Source: Acidobacterium sp. S8 (lineage in GTDB: Bacteria > Acidobacteriota > Terriglobia > Terriglobales > Acidobacteriaceae). From it: DNA of 64,000 nt. Every line of letters begins with the position of its first letter. Position 1 is the first letter of the stretch. This document shows positions 34,382 through 42,730 of this stretch, piece after piece. The position numbers were made by a program, and so were the translations under genes. Where the stretch lies: assembly GCF_009765985.1 (NCBI RefSeq), contig NZ_LMUM01000037.1:256113-320112 (forward strand), given 5' to 3'. Below the pieces are notes generated by a model. The model saw nothing but the letters and a program-made list of their open reading frames with translations, was not told where the DNA came from and made no database searches.

Positions 34382-34615
34382 GGAATTGGCGTTCGTTCCC
34401 CCGTCAACGAATGCGTAAGTGGTGCCAGGGTGAAAGGCACACGAGCTATAGTTTTCCGATTTATCCAGATGGCGGTAATGAATTTCCACCATCATGTTTC
34501 TTCGGCTCAAGGCAGTAAAACAATCAATGTGTCTTAAATTTGGACACTTAGAATCACTAAACCAGGCATTTCCCTTAAGAGAAAAACCATTCACAACAAC
34601 TTTTTGATTTAGTGG

Positions 34616-34628
34616 ATGTAGCCTACAT
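34616..34628. promoter_or_regulatory. Perfect palindrome ATGTAG-C-CTACAT, candidate operator
   Basis: The palindrome lies 235 bases upstream of the LuxR-type start at 34381 and 212 bases before the receiver-flavoprotein start. A 13-bp perfect dyad in a divergent region next to a LuxR-type regulator is a natural autoregulatory site; this is inference. Confidence 0.45.
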
Positions 34629-34651
34629 GAGGAAAACTTATTTGGGAATAA

Positions 34652-34685
34652 AAATTTCTTAAGTAATCTGCTTTTTTAAGAATTT
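34652..34685. repeat. AT-rich interrupted inverted repeat
   Basis: AAATTTCTTAA (34652-34662) and TTAAGAATTT (34676-34685) are complementary apart from one base, around a 13-base spacer. It could be a second regulator site or a weak hairpin in the operon leader. Confidence 0.35.
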
Positions 34686-34839
34686 AGGTAGATGGAATCG
34701 CAATCCTTAGTTAGGCAGCGACCTTGCCTGTGCATTGCTATCGCGACAGGGCGCATTCTCGTTCGTTTCCACCTTTGTTTTCTGCAGTTCATCTCCCATG
34801 GCTTATCTTTTCTCCGCTCACGTCTTACACTAAGGGCAC

Positions 34840-36492
34840 ATGCCAAAGCCGGTCATTCTCGCCGTAGACGACGACATCAGTGTCCTCGAAGCTGTAGTTC
34901 AGGACCTGCGCCGCCAGTATGGGGCGAACTACCGCATCTTGCGCGCAGCCTCGGGGCAGGCGGCGCTGGACACCTGTACCCAGCTTCAGCAGCGTGGCGA
35001 TGCGGTAGCGCTCTTCCTTTCCGATCAGCGCATGCCAGGAATGTCGGGAGTCGAGTTCCTGGGCAAGGCGCAGTCGATCTATCCCGAAGCGAAACGAGCC
35101 CTGTTGACGGCATATGCCGACACGGAAGCAGCAATTCGGGCCATAAATACGGCCAAAATCAACTATTACTTGACTAAACCCTGGGATCCGCCGGAGGAAA
35201 AGCTCTACCCGGTCCTCGACGATCTGCTGGAAAACTGGACCGCAGGCTACAAGCCGCCCTTTGAGGGATTGCGCGTCATCGGCCCACGGTGGTCGCTGAA
35301 CGACTATCAGGTACGCGATTTCCTCTCCCGCAACCAGATACCTTATGTCTGGCTCGATCCGGAAACCAGCGATGAGGCCATCCAACTGCTGGACCGGTAT
35401 AAGCTTAGTGATCGTAAATTGCCCGCGGTGCTTTTTGCGGATGGCACATCGCTGGTACAGCCCAATCAGACTGAGCTTGCCGGCCGCATCGGGTTAAGCA
35501 CGCAGGCACAAAAAGAATTTTATGACGTTGCCATCATTGGAGCCGGTCCGGCAGGGTTGGCAGCGGCCGTGTATGCGGCTTCTGAAGGCTTAAAGGCGCT
35601 CGTAATCGAGCCGGAGGCTCCCGGCGGTCAGGCTGGCAGTAGTTCCCGCATCGAGAATTATCTTGGTTTCCCCTCAGGGTTGAGCGGAGCTGACCTCGCG
35701 CGCCGCGCCTTTGCGCAGGCTTCGCGGTTTGGCGCAGAATTTCTGACCCAGCGTGCGATCAGCATTCGCACGGAAACCCCTTACCACTTTGTGAAGCTTG
35801 GTGACGGCCGGGAAATCTCCTGCCACGTCCTGCTGATAGCTGTGGGGGTAGATTATCGCAAGCTGGATGTACCCGGAATTGAGCAATTTACCGGGGCTGG
35901 TGTTTACTATGGCGCAGCCATGGCAGAAGCAATTTCCTGTCGTAACGAAGATGTATATATCGTCGGTGGTGCCAATTCCGCCGGACAGGCGGCAATGTAC
36001 TTCTCCAAGTACGCTCATAAGGTTACGATGCTGGTGCGCGGCGACTCACTCGAACGCAGTATGTCGAAATATTTAATCGATCAGATCGCAGGGACATCCA
36101 ATATTGAGGTTCAGACAGGCGCTCAGGTCGATCAGGTTCAGGGCAATGGGCGTCTGGAGTGTCTGAAAGTACGGAACCAGCAGGGAGAATTGGTCTGCAA
36201 GGCGTCGTCGCTCTTTATTTTCATAGGCGCCGCGCCGCAAACGGACTGGTTGCCGGATACTGTGATGCGGGACCCCAACGGGTTCCTGCTGTCGGGGCCG
36301 GATCTGAAGATGGAAGGCAAGATGCCGAAGATATGGAAGGAAGACCGGGCGCCATATCTGCTGGAAACCAGCACTCCCGGAGTTTTTGTTGCAGGAGATG
36401 CGCGTCACGGGTCCGTGAAGCGCGTAGCTTCGGCAGTCGGAGAAGGTTCAATCTCCGTGCAGTTTATGCACCAGTATCTCGCTCGCTTTTAG
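34840..36492 (+). CDS. Receiver domain fused to a thioredoxin-reductase-like FAD/NAD(P) oxidoreductase lacking the redox Cys pair
   Basis: 550 residues. Residues 1-130 are a complete receiver: acidic pair in ILAVDDDISVLEAV, phosphoacceptor Asp in LFLSDQRMPGMSGVEFL near 61, and Lys in NYYLTKPWDPPEEKL. Residues about 145-225 look like a glutaredoxin-type fold without CxxC. The flavoprotein starts near 228 with DVAIIGAGPAGLAAAVYAAS (FAD) and PGGQAGSSSRIENYLGFP; the NAD(P)H motif is VYIVGGANSAGQAAMYFSKY near 370; and the closing FAD motif is PGVFVAGDARHGSVKRVASA. Where thioredoxin reductases have Cys-Ala-Thr-Cys there is GAGVYYGAAMAEAISC, so no disulfide centre is present. It is probably phosphorylated by the kinase encoded 18 bases downstream. 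What it reduces is unknown. Confidence 0.88.
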   Translation: MPKPVILAVDDDISVLEAVVQDLRRQYGANYRILRAASGQAALDTCTQLQQRGDAVALFLSDQRMPGMSGVEFLGKAQSIYPEAKRALLTAYADTEAAIRAINTAKINYYLTKPWDPPEEKLYPVLDDLLENWTAGYKPPFEGLRVIGPRWSLNDYQVRDFLSRNQIPYVWLDPETSDEAIQLLDRYKLSDRKLPAVLFADGTSLVQPNQTELAGRIGLSTQAQKEFYDVAIIGAGPAGLAAAVYAASEGLKALVIEPEAPGGQAGSSSRIENYLGFPSGLSGADLARRAFAQASRFGAEFLTQRAISIRTETPYHFVKLGDGREISCHVLLIAVGVDYRKLDVPGIEQFTGAGVYYGAAMAEAISCRNEDVYIVGGANSAGQAAMYFSKYAHKVTMLVRGDSLERSMSKYLIDQIAGTSNIEVQTGAQVDQVQGNGRLECLKVRNQQGELVCKASSLFIFIGAAPQTDWLPDTVMRDPNGFLLSGPDLKMEGKMPKIWKEDRAPYLLETSTPGVFVAGDARHGSVKRVASAVGEGSISVQFMHQYLARF

Positions 36493-36510
36493 GAATTCGA
36501 CAACATTAAG

Positions 36511-37968
36511 ATGGCCCAACTACTCGCTACCGTCAACGCAAAGAAAGTCAGTGCGCGGGATCTTTATCCCGAACTACACAAAATTTCCGTTTTTGCTCAA
36601 ACTTCGGAAGAGGATTTGGCGTGTCTTGGCGATATCGAAGTGCTGGAAGTGCCATCCGGCACCATACTGTACCGTACGGGTGAGGGGCCTACCTATTTCT
36701 GGATCGTCTTACACGGCGAATTGCGCGCCTTCAAGAATGACAGCGACGGATCGCAGGTTTTTCTTAATGCCGTTAAGGATGGCGATACCTTCGGCGAAGT
36801 ACCCATTCTGGTGGGGCACTCGACGACCACAGCTACCTGCGAGACCGTGACCAATTGCACTCTGGCCCGTGTTCAACCGGAGGCCTTTTGGCAGTTGATG
36901 GCGACCTGCCCGGTGGTACGCCGTGTTGTTCTCGAAAATATGTCGCGCAGGCTGGAAGCGTATACGGCTTTGACGCTTCATCGAGAAAAGCTTATCTCAC
37001 TTGGCACACTTGCCGCGGGGTTGATGCACGAGTTGAACAACCCCGGAGCGGCGGCCAAGCGAGCGGCCTCACAACTGCGCGAGAACATGACGCGGCAGCA
37101 GGAACTGAGCATGCGCATGAGCAGGGCGCAGCTTTCGCCGCAACAGCTGGAATGTCTGGCCCAGCTTCAGGAAGAAGTTTTTGCTCCTGCGCGGCACCAT
37201 ACGATGAGTTCGCTGGAACAGAGTGACGCTGAGGAAGCGCTTACTGAGTGGCTTGAGAGCATCGGCGTCGATAACGCCTGGAAAATGGGACCGACGCTGG
37301 TTGCAGCAGGCTGGTCGCGTGGCGATATCGAATGCACACAGGGCTCGTTTCCTCCGAACGTGCTTTCCGACGCGATGAACTGGCTGGAGGCTCTCATCTC
37401 TAATGTCCAGCTGGTCGGCACTATTGAGGAAAGCATCGCGCGAGTTACCGAGCTGGTCATGGCGGTGAAAAAATACGCCTACGAAGACAAAAATAAACAA
37501 CATAAGCTCGATATTCACGACACCATCCAGAGCACCCTTACCATCCTCGGTCACAAATTCCGCCAAAAACAGATCACGATTGAAAAGCAGTTCGCTGCCG
37601 GCGTTCCTGTACTTGTGACCTGCGGCACAGGAATCAGCCAGGTGTGGACCAACCTTCTCGACAACGCGATCGATGCCTCGCCTGAGCCGGGTAAAATCAC
37701 CGTTCGGACATGGCTCGAATCGGAATGGGTCTGCGTGGGTGTGAAGGACGAGGGTGCCGGGATTCCGGCGGAGCACCGGGCGAAGGTTTTTGAGCCGTTT
37801 TTTACGACAAAGCCGATCGGCATCGGCACCGGCCTGGGACTCGATATTGCGCAACGCATCGTAACCGGACATTACGGCGGCCAGATCAGCTTCTCCAGCG
37901 AGCCCGGCAGGACCGAATTTGTGGTGAAATTGCCGCTCCAAACTCCTCCTCAAACTACGACTTCGTGA
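36511..37968 (+). CDS. Sensor histidine kinase with an N-terminal cNMP-binding-like domain
   Basis: 485 residues, soluble, with no transmembrane helix. Residues about 20-150 form a cyclic-nucleotide-binding-like beta roll ([20 protein letters not shown] and [15 protein letters not shown]), but the phosphate-anchoring Arg of the usual PRxA segment is replaced ([10 protein letters not shown]), so the ligand may not be cAMP or cGMP. The dimerisation/phosphotransfer His is in [20 protein letters not shown] near 175. The ATPase domain has N box [15 protein letters not shown]1 [10 protein letters not shown] box [11 protein letters not shown] and G2 [13 protein letters not shown]. It forms an operon with the receiver-flavoprotein and most likely phosphorylates it. 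Confidence 0.9.
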   Translation: MAQLLATVNAKKVSARDLYPELHKISVFAQTSEEDLACLGDIEVLEVPSGTILYRTGEGPTYFWIVLHGELRAFKNDSDGSQVFLNAVKDGDTFGEVPILVGHSTTTATCETVTNCTLARVQPEAFWQLMATCPVVRRVVLENMSRRLEAYTALTLHREKLISLGTLAAGLMHELNNPGAAAKRAASQLRENMTRQQELSMRMSRAQLSPQQLECLAQLQEEVFAPARHHTMSSLEQSDAEEALTEWLESIGVDNAWKMGPTLVAAGWSRGDIECTQGSFPPNVLSDAMNWLEALISNVQLVGTIEESIARVTELVMAVKKYAYEDKNKQHKLDIHDTIQSTLTILGHKFRQKQITIEKQFAAGVPVLVTCGTGISQVWTNLLDNAIDASPEPGKITVRTWLESEWVCVGVKDEGAGIPAEHRAKVFEPFFTTKPIGIGTGLGLDIAQRIVTGHYGGQISFSSEPGRTEFVVKLPLQTPPQTTTS

Positions 37969-38075
37969 GCCTTTTTCGGCAGATCGTTGATTCAACACGC
38001 AATTTCTAAAAAAGACTTCGGCAACCTGTGGTGTGGCTCTGCGTTTATGCGGATGTAACTCAGGAGCTGATGTTC

Positions 38076-38420
38076 ATGAAATACACCACTGCCGGACTAC
38101 TCTTACTCTCAGCGCTTGCTCTTCTCGCCGGATGCTCCAGTCACCCCGCATATTATGTCGCTCCGCCGCCGCCACCGGGTCCGGCAGCATACGCTGAACC
38201 TCCGCTCATTCAGGCTGCCCACCAGAACGGTTTCGCCGAAGGCGTGAATGTGGGTGAGCGGGATCGCGTAGATGGCCACAGCTATCGCCCGACCAACAGC
38301 AGGTTATATGCGAATACGCCCGGCTATTCTCCGCAGCTTGGCGGACCATTCTGGCAGTATCAGTCGGCGTATCGCGATGCCTACATGCGCGGCTACCGGA
38401 AGGGCTACCAACGCGGATAA
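38076..38420 (+). CDS. Small lipoprotein with a Tyr/Arg/Gly-rich tail
   Basis: About 114 residues. A lipoprotein signal ends in the lipobox LLAGCSS (Cys near 21), followed by a Pro-rich linker (YYVAPPPPPGPAAYAEPP). The C-terminal half ends in YRDAYMRGYRKGYQRG, a Gly/Tyr/basic repeat common in small envelope proteins of unknown role. The ATG at 38076 is nine bases from AGGAG (38062-38066); an in-frame GTG or ATG further up lacks spacing. No partner is evident; AIM24 follows 100 bases later. Confidence 0.75.
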   Translation: MKYTTAGLLLLSALALLAGCSSHPAYYVAPPPPPGPAAYAEPPLIQAAHQNGFAEGVNVGERDRVDGHSYRPTNSRLYANTPGYSPQLGGPFWQYQSAYRDAYMRGYRKGYQRG

Positions 38421-38522
38421 GGGAACCATTGAGGCGCGGCATCGTATACCATTCAGAGCGAAACGATGCTGCGTCTGATTTCCCCATACGATGCGCAGCA
38501 AGACTGAGCAGGAGATCCCACG

Positions 38523-39281
38523 ATGCAAAGCCGTATTACCGGAACCACCATGCCCGTCCTCGAACTGTTGTTAGAGCCGAATGACGTTGTCATTTCGGAA
38601 GCGGGAGAACTTTCCTGGATGACCAGCTCGATCCAGATGACGACTCACACGCAGATGGGCGGCGGAGGCGGACTCTTTGGAGCGCTGCGCCGGGTTGCCG
38701 GTGGCGGCAGCCTTTTTATGACGGAATATCGTGCGGTTGGAGCCGCTGGTGAAGTTGCTTTTGCAACCCGGGTTCCCGGTCATATCGTTCCTGTGGAAGT
38801 GGGCGGCGGACACGAATACCTCATCGATCGTCATGGATTTCTCTGCGCCACTCCGCAGATTCAACTGGGCGTCGCCTTTCAGCAATCACTGGGCGCGGGC
38901 ATCTTTGGTGGCGACGGCTTCATGCTGCAAAAGGTCAGCGGGCAGGGTACGGCGTGGCTCGAACTCTCGGGTGAGCTGATCGTGAAGGACCTCGCGCCTG
39001 GAGAGGTGCTTCGCGTTCATCCCGGTCACGTCGGCGCTTTTCAGGGCACAGTGTCGTTTCAGATCACCCGCGTTCCGGGCATTCGCAACATGATCTTCGG
39101 CGGCGATGGGATTTTTCTCGCCCAGCTAACCGGCCCCGGCCGTGTCTGGCTACAGACGCTTCCCATCTCCAAGCTGGCACACCAGTTGATGCAGTACATG
39201 CCATCAGAAGGACGCAGAGAGACATCTGAGGCTGGAGTGGTCGGCGGTATTGTGGGCTCCATCCTTGGTGGAATGAAGTAG
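38523..39281 (+). CDS. AIM24 family protein (TIGR00266 type)
   Basis: 252 residues. Matches the AIM24 beta-helical family: an opening ITGTTMPVLELLLEPNDVVI, the Gly-rich MGGGGGLFGALRRVAGGGSL near 40-60, PGHIVPVEVGGGHEYLIDRH near 80, FGGDGFMLQKVSGQGTAWLE near 128 and a repeat of the same strand pattern in IFGGDGIFLAQLTGPGRVWL near 190. It ends in a Gly-rich tail (VGGIVGSILGGMK). The bacterial function is not established; eukaryotic Aim24 is mitochondrial. AGGAG stands about ten bases before the ATG. Confidence 0.85.
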   Translation: MQSRITGTTMPVLELLLEPNDVVISEAGELSWMTSSIQMTTHTQMGGGGGLFGALRRVAGGGSLFMTEYRAVGAAGEVAFATRVPGHIVPVEVGGGHEYLIDRHGFLCATPQIQLGVAFQQSLGAGIFGGDGFMLQKVSGQGTAWLELSGELIVKDLAPGEVLRVHPGHVGAFQGTVSFQITRVPGIRNMIFGGDGIFLAQLTGPGRVWLQTLPISKLAHQLMQYMPSEGRRETSEAGVVGGIVGSILGGMK

Positions 39282-39287
39282 CCAGGA

Positions 39288-40319
39288 TCACGCGATCACA
39301 GTAGAGTGTCGAGCTTTGCAGCCGCAGGACCGGCGAATGACCAGCTCTACCGGGAGCACGATGCGGCTTCCTTCCTCGGGAAATTCATCGCGCTTAATGC
39401 GGTCGAAAAGCAGGTTCGCTGCCACGCGGCCCAGCTCAGATGCGGGCTGGCGCACGACGGTGAGCGTCGGATGCAGAATGTCAGCGAGTTCAAAGTCATC
39501 GAAGCCGACGAGTGCGACCTCTTCCGGTACGCGGACTCCTTTTTCAAGCAGAGCGTGCAGCGAGTAACGCGTGGTGAGATTGTTTGCGGTAAAAAAGGCA
39601 GTGGGTGGATTCTTGCCCTGAAGCTGGTTATCGATAATTTCAGCAGTCGTTTCCTCGGATGAACAGTCAAACGTTGCCGACGGCTCCAGATGGCTTTCCT
39701 GCATGGCCCGGCGGTATCCCTCGAAGCGCGAGCGCACGGTATAAAGATTCCGGTTGAAGCCGAGGAACAGAATGCGCTTATGATCATGCTGTTGAATCAG
39801 GTGCTGCACGGCACGCTTGGCGCCGCTCTGGTTCTGCACCTGCACGGAGTCGAGACGCGCATCGTGCACGGGGCGATCCAGAGTAACAATGTGCGTGCCG
39901 GCAAATTCGGCCTGGCTGACGCGTGATTTACGGATGTCCGCCGGGATGATGAGCATCCCTTCGACGTGACGCTGCAGCATCGACTGGGCTTCATTGAACT
40001 CAGTGACTGGGTCTTCGTTGGATGTGGTGAGGATGACGGAGTAGTTATGTTCACGCGCAACCGTGTTAACAGCGTGGGCGCAGGTGGCGAAGAACGGATC
40101 GAAAAGATAAGGAACAATGAGCCCGATGGTGCGCGACTTGAAGCTGCGAAGTGCCCGTGCCATTTCATTAGGACGGTATCCCAGCTTTTCGATGGCACGG
40201 TAGACGCGTTTCGCGGTCTCTTCCGTGACATTGGCGGAGCCATTCAACACGCGCGACACGGTCATGGTACCGACGCCGGCCACGCGCGCGACATCGTTCA
40301 TGGTAGGTTTTCGTTCCAT
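39288..40319 (-). CDS. LacI-family transcriptional regulator
   Basis: About 343 residues. The N-terminal helix-turn-helix is TMNDVARVAGVGTMTVSRVL, followed by the hinge helix region RVYRAIEKLGYRPNEMARAL. A periplasmic-binding-like sugar domain follows (GLIVPYLFDPFFATCAHAVN; HIVTLDRPVHDARLDSVQVQ; VALVGFDDFELADILHPTLT). It is the second gene of a minus-strand operon with the ROK kinase, separated by 45 bases. The perfect palindrome TGATAACGTTATCA upstream of the kinase is the expected type of LacI-family site, so the operon is probably autoregulated. The ATG at 40319 gives the usual start MERKPTMND; a start at 40349 would add ten residues. Confidence 0.92.
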   Translation of the reverse strand: MERKPTMNDVARVAGVGTMTVSRVLNGSANVTEETAKRVYRAIEKLGYRPNEMARALRSFKSRTIGLIVPYLFDPFFATCAHAVNTVAREHNYSVILTTSNEDPVTEFNEAQSMLQRHVEGMLIIPADIRKSRVSQAEFAGTHIVTLDRPVHDARLDSVQVQNQSGAKRAVQHLIQQHDHKRILFLGFNRNLYTVRSRFEGYRRAMQESHLEPSATFDCSSEETTAEIIDNQLQGKNPPTAFFTANNLTTRYSLHALLEKGVRVPEEVALVGFDDFELADILHPTLTVVRQPASELGRVAANLLFDRIKRDEFPEEGSRIVLPVELVIRRSCGCKARHSTVIA

Positions 40320-40364
40320 ACGTGAGGCGATGTTATATGACCATCGCATCCGCCGGAAGCACCA

Positions 40365-41345
40365 TCAACTGTTCAGCGAATGGAAGAAGGGAAGCATAGC
40401 TGCGCCGAGCAGGCCCGAATCGGAACCAAGCTCAGCGGCGACGACGTTTGTACGGCCTGCTTCCAGAACAAATGGGTCGGCCGGCTTGCTAAGGCGGTAG
40501 ACATAGCTGCCGCGTTCTAACTCAGCGAACATAGCCGGTGCGAAGAGATCCCATGCAGCTACCACGCCTCCACCGATGACATAGAGCGGCATATTGAGAG
40601 TGCTGACCAGGCTGGCCAGTCCGATTCCCAGCGCCTCGCCTACGCCTTTGTATACTTGTTTCGCGTCTGGGTCGCCGGCCAGAGCGGCTTCCGCGAGACT
40701 GCGTGCGGTGACGGAGCCGTTTCCATTTTGCTTGGCAAGAACAACGTGCTGTCCGGCGCGGGCAATGGCTGTGGCTGAGGCATATTGTTCCAGGCATCCG
40801 CGAGTGCCGCAGCCGCAGGGCAGGCCATCGTGATACACGGGAACGTGTCCCGCCTCGCCGCCCATTCCATTGAAGCCGTGCCAGACATGGCCATTCAGGA
40901 TAATACCGCTGCCGACGCCGGTTCCCAGCGTGAGCATGCAGAGCGATTGATAGCCCGAACTCTTGCCGGCTCCTGCGTGGCATTCTGCCAATGCGGCGGC
41001 GTTGGCGTCACATTCTACAAATACCGGAAGCCTCAGGCGACTTTCCAGCTCCGTTTTCAGCTCCAGTCCTTCAAAACCGGGCAGGTTCGGTGGCTCCAGC
41101 AGCCGTCCCGAAGGTAATTCGAGTGGACCAGGACTTCCGACGCCAACGCCGACCAGCTTCTCGCGTCCACCGTAAACAGCGATGAGTTGTTTGACGGCTC
41201 CGCACATATCGTCAAGAACGGCGCCAGGACCGTCCAGCACTCGCGTCGGCAGGGTGATAGCTTCAAAGCGAGTCCAGTCTGCTCCGTAAGCGGCGATGCG
41301 AAGATTGGTGCCGCCCAGGTCAATGCCGATCGAATACGTACTCAT
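40365..41345 (-). CDS. ROK-family sugar kinase (glucokinase-like)
   Basis: 326 residues. The ATP phosphate motif GIDLGGTNLRIAAYG opens the protein, and the second phosphate motif is LTLGTGVGSGIILNG near 142. The sugar/zinc segment GHVPVYHDGLPCGCGTRGCLEQY carries the CxCGxxGCLE zinc motif, and the adenosine region GGGVVAAWDLF is near 265. There is no helix-turn-helix, so it is a kinase and not a ROK repressor; glucose or N-acetyl-sugar specificity is not decided. It is the first gene of an operon with the LacI regulator, downstream of a LacI-type palindrome 38 bases before the ATG. Confidence 0.9.
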   Translation of the reverse strand: MSTYSIGIDLGGTNLRIAAYGADWTRFEAITLPTRVLDGPGAVLDDMCGAVKQLIAVYGGREKLVGVGVGSPGPLELPSGRLLEPPNLPGFEGLELKTELESRLRLPVFVECDANAAALAECHAGAGKSSGYQSLCMLTLGTGVGSGIILNGHVWHGFNGMGGEAGHVPVYHDGLPCGCGTRGCLEQYASATAIARAGQHVVLAKQNGNGSVTARSLAEAALAGDPDAKQVYKGVGEALGIGLASLVSTLNMPLYVIGGGVVAAWDLFAPAMFAELERGSYVYRLSKPADPFVLEAGRTNVVAAELGSDSGLLGAAMLPFFHSLNS

Positions 41346-41382
41346 GCGCAGGAAAACATACCTCTTATCTGTATTACGCCAT

Positions 41383-41396
41383 TGATAACGTTATCA
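41383..41396. promoter_or_regulatory. LacI/GalR-type operator upstream of the ROK-lacI operon
   Basis: TGATAACGTTATCA is a perfect 14-bp dyad with the central CG seen in LacI-family sites. It lies 38 bases upstream of the ROK start. The operon encodes a LacI-family protein, so autoregulation is the likely reading. Confidence 0.8.
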
Positions 41397-41629
41397 CATC
41401 AACAGAAGAAGAATTCCAATTTCCAAAGTCTCTATTTGCCCGCTTCAACGAGTGCGGCTTGCATTGAAAGAGGCATCAGCGGGATCAGTTCGTCAACTTG
41501 TTTAAAGAATTTCATCTCGAATGTTTTCTTTCGGGATTACCCTCCGAGGTACCTGCTGGAATTTCACGGCGATCCACAGAGGTGCTCACGTTATAGTTTG
41601 GTTGGCGACTCTCACGACCCTGCTCAGGC

Positions 41630-42730
41630 GTGGCTAAGACAGATACCTACAGAAACGGCACGGTGCTGGCCGAGGAAGAGACAGCAGACGAATTTCTTCG
41701 TCCTGCGGCTCCCACGGTTCCGCGCACGCGATCGCAGCGCTCTGTTCCTCGGCGGCAAGAGAACGAGGCGGACGGCGAAGAGGTTTTCCTGCGCTCGCGC
41801 AGGCGTGTTCCTGTCCGGAAGGGCGTTCTGCCTGGCTTCCTCACCAAGACCATGCCCGGACGCATCATGCTGGGCACGTCAGCGGCGATCGTGGTCGCAA
41901 TGTTTGTTTTGGCAGGGATGGCAGTTAAAAACTTTCTCGATCACGATCCTCGTTTCCGTATTGACTCGGCTTCCGCCATTCAGATCGACGGCAACAGCCA
42001 GTTGACGCGCGCGGCCCTGTTGACAGTCTTCGGCTCTGATATTGGCCGAAACCTCTTCTTTGTCCCGTTGACAGAACGCCGCAAGGAACTCGAGCAGGTT
42101 CCCTGGGTAGCGCACGCGACCGTGATGCGCGTGATGCCGAACCAGCTGCGCGTCTCAATCGTCGAGCGTTCGCCGATTGCCTTTGTGCGCGTCGGCAACC
42201 AGGTCAAGCTGGTCGATGGCGATGGCGTCATTCTCGACATGCCGGCCGCAGCGCTGGCGGCCAAACATTATTCCTTCCCGGTCGTGACCGGCATCAATCC
42301 GCAGGACCCGCTCTCGGTGCGCCATCCACGCATGCGGCTTTACCAGAAATTTATGAATGAAATCGACTCGACCGGCGAGAAGCTCTCGCAGCAGATGAGC
42401 GAGATTGATATTTCCGATCCGGAAGATGTGCAGGGTCTGGTTTCTTCAGGCAATTCCGATATTCTGCTGCATTTCGGTGAGGACAATTTCCTCAATCGCT
42501 GGCGCGAATACCAGGCGCATCTGGCGGAGTGGAAGCAGCAATATCCACATCTCGCTTCAGTAGATCTCCGCTATGACCGCCAGGTAGTCTTGAAGATGAC
42601 GCCGGATGCTCCGCAGGAGAGCGCTCCGGTCGCAAGTTCGCCCGCTCCATCTTCGCCCGTAGCTGCGCCTGCACGGAAAACAGTGGCAAAAGCCCATCCC
42701 ATAGCGCACCCCCACAGGAAGAGAGCATGA
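41630..42730 (+). CDS. ftsQ: Cell division protein FtsQ
   Basis: 366 residues. A Lys/Arg-rich cytoplasmic tail of about 75 residues is followed by one transmembrane helix (MLGTSAAIVVAMFVLAGMAV). The POTRA domain begins RIDSASAIQIDGNSQLTRAA, and the FtsQ domain follows (VPWVAHATVMRVMPNQLRVS; VERSPIAFVRVGNQVKLVD). The C-terminus is an Ala/Pro-rich tail that ends HPHRKRA. It organises the divisome with FtsB/FtsL. The start is a GTG at 41630; no ATG in frame gives the cytoplasmic tail. The stop overlaps the ftsA ATG (ATGA). No mur gene precedes it; the 284 bases upstream hold only the LacI-type operator and leader. Confidence 0.93.
   Translation: MAKTDTYRNGTVLAEEETADEFLRPAAPTVPRTRSQRSVPRRQENEADGEEVFLRSRRRVPVRKGVLPGFLTKTMPGRIMLGTSAAIVVAMFVLAGMAVKNFLDHDPRFRIDSASAIQIDGNSQLTRAALLTVFGSDIGRNLFFVPLTERRKELEQVPWVAHATVMRVMPNQLRVSIVERSPIAFVRVGNQVKLVDGDGVILDMPAAALAAKHYSFPVVTGINPQDPLSVRHPRMRLYQKFMNEIDSTGEKLSQQMSEIDISDPEDVQGLVSSGNSDILLHFGEDNFLNRWREYQAHLAEWKQQYPHLASVDLRYDRQVVLKMTPDAPQESAPVASSPAPSSPVAAPARKTVAKAHPIAHPHRKRA

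Larger units (their letters stand above)
34382..34839. other. AT-rich divergent control region between the LuxR-type gene and the receiver-flavoprotein operon
   Basis: 458 bases, clearly richer in A+T than the flanks around 34560-34690. It holds a perfect 13-bp palindrome (34616-34628) and a longer interrupted inverted repeat (34652-34662 with 34676-34685). The part from 34382 to 34594 could be an N-terminal extension of the LuxR-type gene. No other gene is supported. Confidence 0.55.

Noticed and set aside
34692-35177. 161-codon frame overlapping the start of the receiver-flavoprotein gene
   Set aside because: The receiver protein starts at 34840 with a perfect N-terminus; the other frame is Arg/Ser/His rich with no domain.
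41187-42005. Plus-strand frame spanning the ROK antisense strand, the intergenic region and the start of ftsQ
   Set aside because: It overlaps two well-supported genes in other frames and has no recognisable family; the gap itself (41397-41629) was checked for mur or ddl remnants and none was seen.
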